Source: Pseudomonas parafulva (GTDB lineage Bacteria; Pseudomonadota; Gammaproteobacteria; Pseudomonadales; Pseudomonadaceae). Taken from it: DNA of 64,000 nucleotides. The stretch covers positions 2,170,001 to 2,234,000 of the forward strand of contig NZ_CP009747.1 of assembly GCF_000800255.1 (NCBI RefSeq), written 5' to 3'. A program made the translations under genes and the position numbers. The notes under the pieces are model-generated. The model was given only the letters and a program-made list of their open reading frames with translations. It did not search any database and was not told the origin of the DNA. Below, one piece after another: positions 27,121 through 36,081 of this stretch (the stretch's first letter is position 1; every line of letters starts with the position of its first letter).

Positions 27121-27363
27121 ATGCCAGTCTCACACGATCTGTATCAGGACCTGCACTACCCACGCGAAATCGTTCAGCAACGCCGCCAGCATGACAAAGA
27201 CCTCGACCGTCTGCTTGACGACTACACGGACATCGACAACCAGGTGCTGGCCGCCGAAGCCATTTCGGCCGGCAACTTCGAGGACGACGATCTGCGCCGT
27301 CTCAAGGAGCGCCGCCTGAGCATCAAGTTCATGATCGAGCGTCAGTTGGAACGTAAAGCCTGA
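27121..27363 (+). CDS. YdcH-like DUF465 protein
   Basis: 80 residues, ATG 27121 after CAAGGACAGCGCC. It is strongly charged and predicted all helical, with the family pattern of a first helix (DLYQDLHYPREIVQQ) and a long second helix ending LRRLKERRLSIKFMIERQL. The K(E)RRL.IKD/M-type motif is typical of DUF465 (YdcH/SlyX-like small coiled-coil proteins). Function unknown. It is 7 nt before the next gene and may share its transcript. Confidence 0.85.
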   Translation: MPVSHDLYQDLHYPREIVQQRRQHDKDLDRLLDDYTDIDNQVLAAEAISAGNFEDDDLRRLKERRLSIKFMIERQLERKA

Positions 27364-27370
27364 ACGAAGC

Positions 27371-28546
27371 GTGTCATCCCGTCATGCGATAGGTCCCACG
27401 CCCATTTGCGACTGGTCAAACGACGCAGGCTCGCGCAAGCTGCGTCTGCACCCGCCTCTTGGAGCCGTCACATTGCCTGCCTGGATGCCCACTGCGCTGC
27501 GTCAACTGGCTCAGCGCCCGCAAACATCCGATACCGATCGGACCCTGATCTCGCACTTCACGTCTTTGGCCCAGGCTCGCGGTTATCGTCTAAACGATAG
27601 CCAACGCCAGGTCATCGACTGCATGGCCACTGAGCTTGCCGCACTGCCCCACGGCAAGGCTCGCAGCCTCTACCTGCATGGTTCGGTAGGCCGCGGCAAG
27701 AGCTGGCTCCTCGATGGCTTCTATCAAGCGGTGCCTGTCGCGGCCAAGAAGCGCCTGCATTTCCACGATTTCTTCGCTCGGCTGCACCAAGGCATGCATG
27801 AGCACCGCAGCCAGCCCGACGCCCTCGCGGCCACCCTCAACGCGCTGCTGGGCGAGTGCCAGGTGCTGTGCTTCGATGAATTCCACGTCCACGATATCGG
27901 CGACGCAATGCTGCTCACCCGGCTATTCGGCGCTCTGTTCGAGCGCGGCGTGTTCCTGCTGCTCACCTCCAACTACGCGCCGGAAGGCTTGCTGCCAAAC
28001 CCGCTGTACCATCAACGCTTCGAGCCGGTGATTCGCTTGATCAACGCGCGCATGCAGGTGCTGGAAGTGGGCGGCGATACCGACTTTCGCACATTGCCGG
28101 CCAACCGCCAGCAGCAGCGCTTCACCCAGGGGCGATTCGTCTGGCCTGCTGAAGCTGCGCAGCGCCAGGCCCTGGCACTGCCCGAGGTGCAGCCGCAGCT
28201 CCTGGAGGTCAACCGGCGTCCGCTGCGCGCCCTGTATAGCCAAGACCGACAGGTGATGTTCGCCTTCGACGATTTGTGCGAGCAGCCTACGGCGGTGATC
28301 GACTACCTGGCCCTGGCTGAGCGTTTCGATGACTGGATCATCGACGGACTGGACGATCTGTCGAACTGTTCGCTCGCCGCACAGCAGCGTTTCATCAACC
28401 TGATCGATGTCTTGTACGACCAGGACAAGCGCCTGCAGGTGCTGGCCAAGCACAGCCTCGACCAAAGCCTGGGCGGCGCGATCGCCGACCTGATGCGCAC
28501 CCGCAGCCGCCTGGGTCAATTGCAGCAGACCGGCCCACTCACCTAG
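27371..28546 (+). CDS. zapE: AFG1/ZapE-family ATPase
   Basis: 391 residues from GTG 27371; ATG 27485 is an alternative that would remove 38 weakly conserved residues, and neither has a strong ribosome-binding site. The Walker A motif is LHGSVGRGKSWLLDGF and Walker B is VLCFDEFHVHDIGDA, followed by a sensor-1-like LLLTSNYAPEGLLPN. This is the pattern of ZapE/AFG1-type AAA-like P-loop proteins, whose E. coli member acts at the division ring and whose mitochondrial member handles respiratory subunits. Pseudomonas genomes often hold more than one such gene, so identity with the division protein is not certain. Its stop is 2 nt from the convergent prpE stop. Confidence 0.85.
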   Translation: MSSRHAIGPTPICDWSNDAGSRKLRLHPPLGAVTLPAWMPTALRQLAQRPQTSDTDRTLISHFTSLAQARGYRLNDSQRQVIDCMATELAALPHGKARSLYLHGSVGRGKSWLLDGFYQAVPVAAKKRLHFHDFFARLHQGMHEHRSQPDALAATLNALLGECQVLCFDEFHVHDIGDAMLLTRLFGALFERGVFLLLTSNYAPEGLLPNPLYHQRFEPVIRLINARMQVLEVGGDTDFRTLPANRQQQRFTQGRFVWPAEAAQRQALALPEVQPQLLEVNRRPLRALYSQDRQVMFAFDDLCEQPTAVIDYLALAERFDDWIIDGLDDLSNCSLAAQQRFINLIDVLYDQDKRLQVLAKHSLDQSLGGAIADLMRTRSRLGQLQQTGPLT

Positions 28547-28548
28547 AC

Positions 28549-30438
28549 TCATCCCGCCCGAGGCAAACCCGCCAGCACCTGTTCGATTTCACCCAGCACC
28601 GCCACATCGTCCAGCGTCGACGGTGGCACGTAGTCCTGGCCATCGGCGATCTTGCGCAACACAGCCCGCAGGATCTTGCCCGAGCGGGTCTTGGGCAGGC
28701 GCTTGACCACACGCACGCGCTGGAAGCACGCCAACGCACCGATCTGCTCGCGTACGCTGGCCACCAGTTCGGCCTGGACCTGCTGCTCACCGATGCCCTG
28801 CCCGTCCTTGAGCACCACCAGTGCCAGCGGCACCTGCCCTTTGATCTCGTCGTGCACGCCAATCACGGCACACTCGGCGACGGCTGGATGCTGCGCCACC
28901 AGATCCTCCATCTCACCGGTGGACAAGCGATGGCCGGAGACGTTGATCACGTCATCGGTGCGACCCATGATGTAGACGAAACCCTCGTCGTCCAGATAAC
29001 CGCCATCACCGGTGTGGTAATAGCCGGGGTAGCGCTGCAGGTATGCCTGCACGTAGCGCGAATGGTCGCCCCATAACGTCTGACTGCAGCCTGGCGGCAA
29101 CGGCAGGGCGATGACGATGGCGCCTTGCTGGTTCGCCGCCACGGGGCGTCCTTCGTCGTCCAGCACCTGCACGTGGTAGCCCGGCACCGCACGATTGCTC
29201 GACCCCGGGCGCGCTGCACTGCCTTCCAGGCCTACGCAGGGCGCGGTCACCGGCCAGCCCGTCTCGGTCTGCCACCAGTGATCGTGCACCGGCTTGCCCG
29301 TGACCCCCTCGAGCCACTCATGCGTAGCCGAGTCGAGTTTCTCCCCAGCCAGGAACAGCTGGCGCAGCGAACTCAGGTCGTGACTGCGGACCCCCTCGCC
29401 GTGCGGGTCCTCCTTGCGGATCGCGCGCATGGCCGTGGGCGCGCAGAACAGCCCATTGACCCGGTACTGTTCGACAATCCGCCAATAGGCCGCCGCGTCC
29501 GGCGTGCGAATCGGCTTCCCTTCGTACAGCACCGTGGTGCACCCGCACATCAGCGGGCCATAGACGATCAGCGAATGCCCGACCACCCAGCCGACATCGG
29601 AAATGCCCCACCACACATCGCCCGCCTGCATGCCGTAGACATGGCGCATGGCGTAGCACAGCGCGACCGCATTGCCGCCGTTCTCGCGCACGATGCCTTT
29701 GGGTTTTCCGGTGGTGCCGGAGGTGTACATGATGTACAGCGGATCACCGGCGTCCAGCACCACCGGTGCTACCGATTGCGCGCCAGCGACGGCTGCCTCC
29801 CAATCAAGGTCGCGACCAGGCTCAAGCGCGGCCGTGGCCTGAGGTCGCTGCAACACCACCACGTGCCGAGGTTGATGCCGGGCCAGCAGCAAGGCCCGAT
29901 CGACCAGCGGCTTGTATTCGATCACCCGATCGAACTCCAGGCCGCAGGAGGCGGTGAGCACCAGCGCTGGACGTGCATCATCGATGCGCAGGGCCAGTTC
30001 ATTGGCGGCGAACCCGCCGAACACCACTGAATGCACCGCACCGATCCGCGCGCAGGCGAGCATGGCCATGGCCGCCTGCGGCACCATGGGCATGTAGATG
30101 ATCACGCCATCGCCTTTGCCCACCCCCAGCTCACACAGCAGTCCTGCCAGACGCGCCACCTCATCGCGCAACTGGGAGTATGTGAAGCGCTGGGTGACAC
30201 CCGTCACGGGCGAGTCGTAGATCAACGCCACCTGCTCGCCGCGTCCCAACTCGATCTGTCGATCCAACGCCAGATAGCTGCTGTTCAAGCGGCCGTCGGC
30301 GAACCAGCGCTGAGTGCCGTCGGCATTGGTTTGCAAGGTGACGCTGGGCGTGCGGTACCAGGCGAGCGAATCGGCCTGGGCCTGCCAGAAGCGGGCGGGG
30401 TCGGCAATGGACTGGGCATAGCTGTGCTGATAGGTCAT
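28549..30438 (-). CDS. prpE: Propionyl-CoA synthetase (acyl-CoA synthetase)
   Basis: 629 residues, the PrpE length. It carries the AMP-binding P-loop YTSGTTGKPKGIVRENGG, the ACS motif WWQTETGWPV, DVWWGISDVGWVVGHS, and the C-terminal hinge/lysine region RLSTGEMEDL and LPKTRSGKILR, where the lysine (K of SGKILR) is the usual acetylation-controlled catalytic residue. The reaction is propionate (or acetate) + ATP + CoA to acyl-CoA + AMP + PPi. The VRENGG and WWGISDVGW stretches favour PrpE/ACSS3 over acetyl-CoA synthetase. The prp methylcitrate genes are not next to it, so it stands alone. Confidence 0.9.
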   Translation of the reverse strand: MTYQHSYAQSIADPARFWQAQADSLAWYRTPSVTLQTNADGTQRWFADGRLNSSYLALDRQIELGRGEQVALIYDSPVTGVTQRFTYSQLRDEVARLAGLLCELGVGKGDGVIIYMPMVPQAAMAMLACARIGAVHSVVFGGFAANELALRIDDARPALVLTASCGLEFDRVIEYKPLVDRALLLARHQPRHVVVLQRPQATAALEPGRDLDWEAAVAGAQSVAPVVLDAGDPLYIMYTSGTTGKPKGIVRENGGNAVALCYAMRHVYGMQAGDVWWGISDVGWVVGHSLIVYGPLMCGCTTVLYEGKPIRTPDAAAYWRIVEQYRVNGLFCAPTAMRAIRKEDPHGEGVRSHDLSSLRQLFLAGEKLDSATHEWLEGVTGKPVHDHWWQTETGWPVTAPCVGLEGSAARPGSSNRAVPGYHVQVLDDEGRPVAANQQGAIVIALPLPPGCSQTLWGDHSRYVQAYLQRYPGYYHTGDGGYLDDEGFVYIMGRTDDVINVSGHRLSTGEMEDLVAQHPAVAECAVIGVHDEIKGQVPLALVVLKDGQGIGEQQVQAELVASVREQIGALACFQRVRVVKRLPKTRSGKILRAVLRKIADGQDYVPPSTLDDVAVLGEIEQVLAGLPRAG

Positions 30439-30597
30439 TGGTTCGCAACCCGTTACTTGTTGTTATCGAAGGGCCAGCCTTGAGTATGGCCCGCCGCGGC
30501 CGAGGCGCAATCGGACTTGGCTCGCAACCCTTGTGCAGATTTGCAATGCCCCGGTCGGGCACTAGAATGGCCGTCCAACGCCTCATAGACGCCCCGC

Positions 30598-31887
30598 ATG
30601 CACAGCCTCGAAGACCTCAAAGCCGGCCGCCTTCACGGCCTTACCCGCCTGGACCTGTGCCAGGGCCTGAGCGAATTCCCCCGGGAAATCTTCGCACTGG
30701 CCGACACCCTCGAAGTCCTCAACCTCACCGGCAACGCCCTGCACGACCTGCCCGAGGACTTGCACCGGCTGACTCGGCTGAGGGTACTGTTCTGCTCGGA
30801 AAACCGTTTCGAGCACGTGCCCCGCGCTGTCGGTCGCTGCGAGCGCCTGGAGACGGTGGGCTTCAAGAGCAACCGTATCCACCAGCTCGACGCACACGCC
30901 TTGCCCGCCAGCCTGCGCGCGCTGGTGCTGACTGATAACCGGCTGGAACGCCTTCCCGAGGCATTGGGCGACTGCTCGCAACTGCAGAAACTCATGCTGG
31001 CCGGCAACCGCCTGACCGCCCTGCCCGATAGCCTGGCGCGCTGCGAACGACTGGAGCTGCTGCGCATCGCCAGCAACCGCCTCACCGCCCTGCCCGACTG
31101 GCTGCTGCGCATGCCCCGTCTGGCTTGGCTGGCCTACGCCGACAACCCGCTGCCTCAAGCACTGCGCGCACCGGCGGTGCAGGCGAGCTGCCCGCGCATC
31201 CACTGGGCACACATCGCATTAGGCAAGGAGCTCGGGCGCGGCGCCTCAGGCCTGATCCACCTGGCCCATCGGCATGCGCATCCAGACCCGGTCGCGGTGA
31301 AGCTCTACAAAGGCGAAATCACCAGCGACGGCTCGCCGCTGGCCGAAATGATTGCCTGCCTGGCCGCAGGCGATCATCGTCAGTTGGTGCGAGTGATCGG
31401 GCGCATCGACGATCATCCACTGCAACGCCCAGCGCTGGTGATGCAGTTGATCGACCCCAACTGGTTCAATCTCGCAGGCCCTCCGAGCCTGGGCAGTTGC
31501 ACCCGCGACAGCTATCCCGACGCGCGGCGACTGGCGCTACCCGCCGCGCGCCGTCTGCTCGCCGGCATCGCCTCGGTATCTGCGCACCTGCATGCGCGTG
31601 GGATCAACCACGGCGACCTGTACGCCCACAACATCCTCTGCGACACCGAAGGTGATTGCCTGCTCGGCGACTTCGGCGCCGCCTCGTTCCATCCGCCTAG
31701 CACGGACACCGAAACGGCAGCCGTCGAGCGGCTCGAAGTACGGGCCTTCGGTATTCTGATCGAAGAATTGCTCGACGGCTGCGACCAGGACGACACATCG
31801 CTGCGCAGCCTGGCGCAGCGCTGCCAACAGGCCGATGTCAGCGCTCGGCCAGGCTTTGCTCAGCTCGTGCAATGGCTGAGCAGATGA
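30598..31887 (+). CDS. Leucine-rich-repeat protein kinase
   Basis: 429 residues. Residues ~15-195 hold about eight LRRs (for example LEVLNLTGNALHDLPEDLHR, LRALVLTDNRLERLPEALGD, LQKLMLAGNRLTALPDSLAR). From ~200 a compact protein-kinase domain follows: glycine loop GKELGRGASG, VAVK with K235, catalytic HGDLYAHN (H338, D340 in place of HRD) and DFG at D358. All core catalytic residues are present, so it is probably active. It has no signal peptide or membrane segment, so both halves are cytosolic and LRRs may sense a protein ligand or effector state. Its 3' end overlaps the convergent CBS gene by 28 nt. No clear ribosome-binding site. Confidence 0.85.
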   Translation: MHSLEDLKAGRLHGLTRLDLCQGLSEFPREIFALADTLEVLNLTGNALHDLPEDLHRLTRLRVLFCSENRFEHVPRAVGRCERLETVGFKSNRIHQLDAHALPASLRALVLTDNRLERLPEALGDCSQLQKLMLAGNRLTALPDSLARCERLELLRIASNRLTALPDWLLRMPRLAWLAYADNPLPQALRAPAVQASCPRIHWAHIALGKELGRGASGLIHLAHRHAHPDPVAVKLYKGEITSDGSPLAEMIACLAAGDHRQLVRVIGRIDDHPLQRPALVMQLIDPNWFNLAGPPSLGSCTRDSYPDARRLALPAARRLLAGIASVSAHLHARGINHGDLYAHNILCDTEGDCLLGDFGAASFHPPSTDTETAAVERLEVRAFGILIEELLDGCDQDDTSLRSLAQRCQQADVSARPGFAQLVQWLSR

Positions 31888-32990
31888 CGCCTGAGCCCGG
31901 CGATCAAGTCGGTCTGGGTGATGACCCCGGCTAGCCTGTGCTCATCGAGCACCAGCAGACAGTGAACGCCGTGCTCGCTGAGCAGGGGCAGCAAGCCTTC
32001 CAGCGGATGGTCGCTGCCGACGCTGACAAGCCGCTGGCTCATCACTTGAGCCACGCGTAGCGGCCGGCGACCGAACATCCCGCGCCAACCCAGGCGTCCA
32101 CGCGCCATGACCGCTGACAGCAGATCGCCCAGCTCGACCACGCCTACCACCTGATCGCCTTCGCGCACAGGCAGCGTCTTCAAATGATGCTGAGCCATCA
32201 ATGCGCATGCCTGCTCCAGCGTGGTCTCGGGCGCTGCGACCTGCACGTCCCGCGACATGACCGAGGCCGCGGTGAAGCCGCCGACCGTACGCCGCAACGC
32301 GCGCTGTTCGGTGGCCCGGATGATGCGTTCGAGCTCATCAGGGGTGACGTCGACGAACTCGCCGAGGTCTTCCAGGGCCTGATCAAGATCGGCCCGGCTG
32401 ATACCGACGCGCTCGGCAGGCGCCGGATCATGGGTGTGATGCAGGTCTTTGAGCGGCGCCGCAGCTCTGGGATAGCGCACGCCGGTCAGACGGTTGTAAA
32501 GCACGGCCACGATCACCAGGATCACGGCGTTGAGCATCACCGGCTCGAGCAGATGATCGCCCAGTGACACCAACCCCGGATCGGCCAGCACCGCACTGAC
32601 GGCCACCCCGCCCCCCGGCGGATGCAGACAGCGCAGCGGGCACATCAATAGCAGCGACACGCCCAGCGCCAGTGCGGCAACCCACAATTGCCCGCCCAGG
32701 GCCTCGCGCAGCAGTAGCCCAAGCAGCGCAGCCACGGCATAACTGCCTAACACTGGCCATGGCTGGGCCAAGGGGCCGGAGTGCACAGCGAACACCAGTA
32801 CTGCCGAAGCCGCCAGTGGCCCCAGCAGGTGCAGGGCGATAGAGGGGCCGTATGCCAGGCTGCACAGCCAGCCGGCCAGGAACAGCGCCACCAGTGCGCC
32901 GACGCCAGCGCGCAGCCACTGGCCGGGCGGAATGTTCAAGGACGCTGGCAACAGGTGACGCAGACGACGTTCAGCAGGCGGGACAGACAT
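31860..32990 (-). CDS. HPP-family membrane protein with tandem CBS domains
   Basis: 376 residues from ATG 32990 (46 upstream in-frame residues lack family features). The N-terminal ~190 residues form the HPP family membrane domain (four or five helices) with its signature CPLRCLHPPGGGVAV. The C-terminal part has two CBS domains (VMSRDVQVAAPETTLEQACA and VMSQRLVSVGSDHPLEGLLP) that usually bind adenine nucleotides. A plausible nucleotide-gated transporter or channel; HPP proteins have been linked to nitrite transport in plants and cyanobacteria. Substrate here is unknown. Confidence 0.88.
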   Translation of the reverse strand: MSVPPAERRLRHLLPASLNIPPGQWLRAGVGALVALFLAGWLCSLAYGPSIALHLLGPLAASAVLVFAVHSGPLAQPWPVLGSYAVAALLGLLLREALGGQLWVAALALGVSLLLMCPLRCLHPPGGGVAVSAVLADPGLVSLGDHLLEPVMLNAVILVIVAVLYNRLTGVRYPRAAAPLKDLHHTHDPAPAERVGISRADLDQALEDLGEFVDVTPDELERIIRATEQRALRRTVGGFTAASVMSRDVQVAAPETTLEQACALMAQHHLKTLPVREGDQVVGVVELGDLLSAVMARGRLGWRGMFGRRPLRVAQVMSQRLVSVGSDHPLEGLLPLLSEHGVHCLLVLDEHRLAGVITQTDLIAGLRRHLLSHCTS

Positions 32991-33346
32991 GGGCGCGAAC
33001 AGGTTCCTGAGGGTTAAGCAAGGGAGCGCGCCCAGCCAACGAGCGTAAGCCGGCCGCAGATTCGAAGGTGGGCCATTCTGCCGCTTGGCATGCAGCACGA
33101 CCACCGCAAAAACGTGAGCCAGGGCCACAGTTTTTTTGATCTGTTAATGCTCGGAGCTTCCTATCGCCAAGCAAGGGCTGAATCGATCGGTCCAGCACGC
33201 CTGAGTTTTCCCTTTCACGACAATGAGTTGTAATCCTTGATCGACGTCAGTATTACTTGAGTGACGCCCGCCGACAAACGCGGTTTTCGACGCACTTGAT
33301 TCCACCTCGGAATGAACTTCACCTCACCCCACTGGAAATGCCCGTC

Positions 33347-34243
33347 ATGTCCAAACGCCTGATGCCCTCCACCACCGCCCTGCAGTGCTTTGAAGCGGCA
33401 GCCCGCCACCTGAGTTTCACCCGCGCGGCACAGGAGCTTCACCTCACCCAGAGCGCGGTGAGCAAGCAGGTGGCGCAGCTCGAGGACATGCTCTGTCACC
33501 CGCTGTTCCAGCGCATCCGCCGGCGCCTGCACCTGACGCCCGCCGGGGCGCTGTACCTCACCGAAGTGAACAAGATCCTCACCCAGATCGACATGTCCAG
33601 CCGCTACATCCTCAGCTACGGCGACGAGACCGAGGTGCTACGCATCGCCACCCAACCCACCTTTGGCGCGCGCTGGCTGGTACCGCACCTCAAAGGCTTC
33701 GGCGAACGCTACCCACGCATTCACCTGGATGTGCGCAACGAACTGGAGCCGTTCGATCTGGTGCAGGCCAAGGCTGACATCGCGTTTTTCTTCGGCCAGG
33801 GCACCTGGCCGGGCGCGACCTGTCTGGAGCTGTTCAGCGAGGAAGTGGTGCCGGTGTGCGCCCCAACGCTGCTGCACAGTCACCGCTTCGACAGCGCCCA
33901 GTCACTGACCGAGCACCGTCTGCTGCAATGCGCCTCACGCCCGGAGGCCTGGCACGAATGGTTCCTGGGTCTGGGCCTGGAGAGTCAGAACAGCTATCAC
34001 GGCCCGCGCTTCGACACCTTCTACCTGTGCATCCGCGCCGCCATCGCCGGCTGCGGCATCGCGCTGATTCCGCGTTACCTGGTGGCCGAAGAACTGCAAG
34101 AAGGCAAGCTGGTGGTGCCTTGGGATCATCCGCTGCCCAGCAACGGCCGACACTTCATGGCCCATGCCGAACACGCTGCCGAAGTGCCCAAGGTCAGGGC
34201 CTTCGTGGCGTGGATTCAGGAGCGCGTGGCAGCAGGGGCTTGA
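33347..34243 (+). CDS. LysR-family (GcvA-type) transcriptional regulator
   Basis: 298 residues from ATG 33347 with GGAA 9 nt upstream (another ATG 3 codons earlier is possible). The HTH (LSFTRAAQELHLTQSAVSKQ) and GcvA-like effector domain (RIATQPTFGARWLVPHLKGF) are clear. It is 125 nt upstream of the class III aminotransferase on the same strand, so that gene is the most probable target. Ligand unknown; a lysine or amino-acid breakdown intermediate would fit. Confidence 0.88.
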   Translation: MSKRLMPSTTALQCFEAAARHLSFTRAAQELHLTQSAVSKQVAQLEDMLCHPLFQRIRRRLHLTPAGALYLTEVNKILTQIDMSSRYILSYGDETEVLRIATQPTFGARWLVPHLKGFGERYPRIHLDVRNELEPFDLVQAKADIAFFFGQGTWPGATCLELFSEEVVPVCAPTLLHSHRFDSAQSLTEHRLLQCASRPEAWHEWFLGLGLESQNSYHGPRFDTFYLCIRAAIAGCGIALIPRYLVAEELQEGKLVVPWDHPLPSNGRHFMAHAEHAAEVPKVRAFVAWIQERVAAGA

Positions 34244-34265
34244 CCGCCGCGAACCACACATCATC

Positions 34266-34292
34266 GGGGTCAGGAATTGAGGGAATGACCCC
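34266..34292 (+). terminator. Inverted repeat between lysR and aminotransferase
   Basis: GGGGTCA (34266-34272) and TGACCCC (34286-34292) form a 7-bp stem with a 13-nt loop. The sequence after it (AATCGAATAATTCG) is AT-rich but has no T-run. It could be a weak terminator or an operator. Confidence 0.4.
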
Positions 34293-34368
34293 AATCGAAT
34301 AATTCGTTTGCCCGGCGTGGCCCGTCACGCTTGGATAACGCGACATTCGAACAAGGTTACGCGTGCCC

Positions 34369-35619
34369 ATGAATCAGGACAGTATCAGCCAGTCCATCGC
34401 CATCGTTCACCCCATCACCCTCTCTCACGGCCGCAACGCCGAAGTGTGGGATACCGACGGCAAGCGCTACATCGATTTCGTCGGCGGAATCGGCGTGCTC
34501 AACCTGGGTCACTGCAATCCGGCGGTGGTCGAAGCGATCCAGGCCCAGGCTGCCCGCCTGACCCATTACGCGTTCAACGCCGCGCCCCATGCCCCGTACC
34601 TGGCGTTGATGGAACGCTTGAGTACGTTCGTTCCACTCAGCTATCCGCTGGCCGGCATGCTCACCAACAGCGGTGCCGAGGCGGCCGAGAACGCTTTGAA
34701 GGTCGCCCGCGGCGCGACCGGCAAACGCGCGGTGATTGCCTTCGACGGCGGCTTCCATGGTCGCACCCTGGCCACCCTGAACCTGAACGGCAAAGTGGCG
34801 CCCTACAAGCAGCGAGTCGGCGAGCTGCCCGGCCCCGTCTACCACCTGCCTTATCCTAGCGCCGATACCGGCGTCACCTGTGACCAGGCGCTCGCTGCGC
34901 TGGAGCGCCTGTTCAGCGTGGAAATTGCCGTCGAAGACGTGGCGGCATTCATCTTCGAACCCGTTCAGGGCGAAGGCGGCTTTCTCTCCCTCGACCCAGC
35001 GTTCGCCCAGGCCCTGCGCCGGCTGTGCGACAGCCATGGCATCCTGCTGATCGCCGACGAGATCCAGTCGGGATTCGGCCGCACCGGACAGCGCTTCGAC
35101 TTCCCTCGCCTAGGCATAGAGCCGGATCTGCTGTTGCTGGCCAAGAGCATCGCCGGCGGCATGCCACTGGGCGCCGTGGTGGGTCGCCGCGAACTGCTCG
35201 GCGCCTTGCCCAAGGGCGGGCTGGGCGGCACCTACTCAGGCAATCCAATGGCCTGCGCGGCGGCACTGGCCAGCTTGGAGCAGATGAGCGACACGAACCT
35301 GGCCACGTGGGGTGAACGACAGGCCCAGGCCATCGCGCAGCGCCACCAACGCTGGCAGCAGGTCGGGCTGTGTCGGTACCTGGGACGACTGACTGGCGTC
35401 GGTGCCATGCGCGGCGTCGAACTGGTCAATCAGGACGGCAGTCCGGCGCCCGCGCAATTGGCCCAAGTGCTGGAACGCGCAAGGGCGCGCGGCTTGCTAT
35501 TGATGCCCAGCGGCAAGGCCCGCCACATCATTCGCCTGCTGGCCCCGCTGACCATCGAGCCACACGTGCTCGAACAGGGCCTGACGATTCTCGAACAGTG
35601 CCTGGCGGAACTGGACTGA
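34369..35619 (+). CDS. Class III PLP aminotransferase, probable 2-aminoadipate / omega-amino acid
   Basis: 416 residues from ATG 34369; GTG at 34363 has better spacing to AAGG and would add 2 residues. It is a fold-type I PLP enzyme with LTNSGAEAAENALK, GGFHGRTLATL, EPVQGEGGF, the aspartate in LLIADEIQSGFGRTG and the PLP lysine in LLAKSIAGGMPLG. It groups with 4-aminobutyrate/ornithine-type enzymes. The neighbourhood (a few genes upstream of aceA and nuo) resembles that of the P. putida KT2440 gene reported as 2-aminoadipate aminotransferase in D-lysine catabolism; this equation rests on memory of synteny. GABA or 5-aminovalerate are the alternatives. Confidence 0.85.
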   Translation: MNQDSISQSIAIVHPITLSHGRNAEVWDTDGKRYIDFVGGIGVLNLGHCNPAVVEAIQAQAARLTHYAFNAAPHAPYLALMERLSTFVPLSYPLAGMLTNSGAEAAENALKVARGATGKRAVIAFDGGFHGRTLATLNLNGKVAPYKQRVGELPGPVYHLPYPSADTGVTCDQALAALERLFSVEIAVEDVAAFIFEPVQGEGGFLSLDPAFAQALRRLCDSHGILLIADEIQSGFGRTGQRFDFPRLGIEPDLLLLAKSIAGGMPLGAVVGRRELLGALPKGGLGGTYSGNPMACAAALASLEQMSDTNLATWGERQAQAIAQRHQRWQQVGLCRYLGRLTGVGAMRGVELVNQDGSPAPAQLAQVLERARARGLLLMPSGKARHIIRLLAPLTIEPHVLEQGLTILEQCLAELD

Positions 35620-35622
35620 GGC

Positions 35623-35925
35623 TTAAAGACCCAGTTCCTGCGGCGTGAGCATGTCCGATTCGAACGCGATCCAGCCGCCTTCGAGTTCGGCATGGCCGTT
35701 GACGATGGGGCCGTAGTACACTAGGCCGTTCTCCAGCGTGACGCAGATGTGCGTGGCGGACTTCTCGGGTGCGGCCAGGGTGCCGACGAAATGCACTTTC
35801 TTGAGGGTTTCGGTCACTGCCTCCAGGCCGACACGCATGCCGGGATGCTCCGAAGCCTCGGCGTCTCCGCCTCGATCTTCAGCGCTGATGGTCACGGTGG
35901 CGATGTACGGATACTGGGTGCTCAA
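35623..35925 (-). CDS. Hypothetical protein
   Basis: 100 residues, convergent with the aminotransferase (3 nt between stop codons). No signal peptide or membrane segment; it looks like a small soluble alpha/beta protein with an N-terminal strand (YPYIATVTISAEDRGG) and mid-region LKKVHFVGTLAAPEKSATHI. No domain recognised. Coding is supported by base composition and position, not homology. Confidence 0.55.
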   Translation of the reverse strand: MSTQYPYIATVTISAEDRGGDAEASEHPGMRVGLEAVTETLKKVHFVGTLAAPEKSATHICVTLENGLVYYGPIVNGHAELEGGWIAFESDMLTPQELGL

Positions 35926-36081
35926 GCGCGAGTCCTCGGGGTGCGAGTGAAGGGGCGCGTAGAGTACGGCAGGCGCTCGCCCTTGTCTCTAGCCAACCGA
36001 CGGGCCAAGCGGGAGATGATCTGCAGGGCCCGATCTGTTAGGGTGCCCCGCGATGCACGCCCCACCAGACGAGGACACTCC

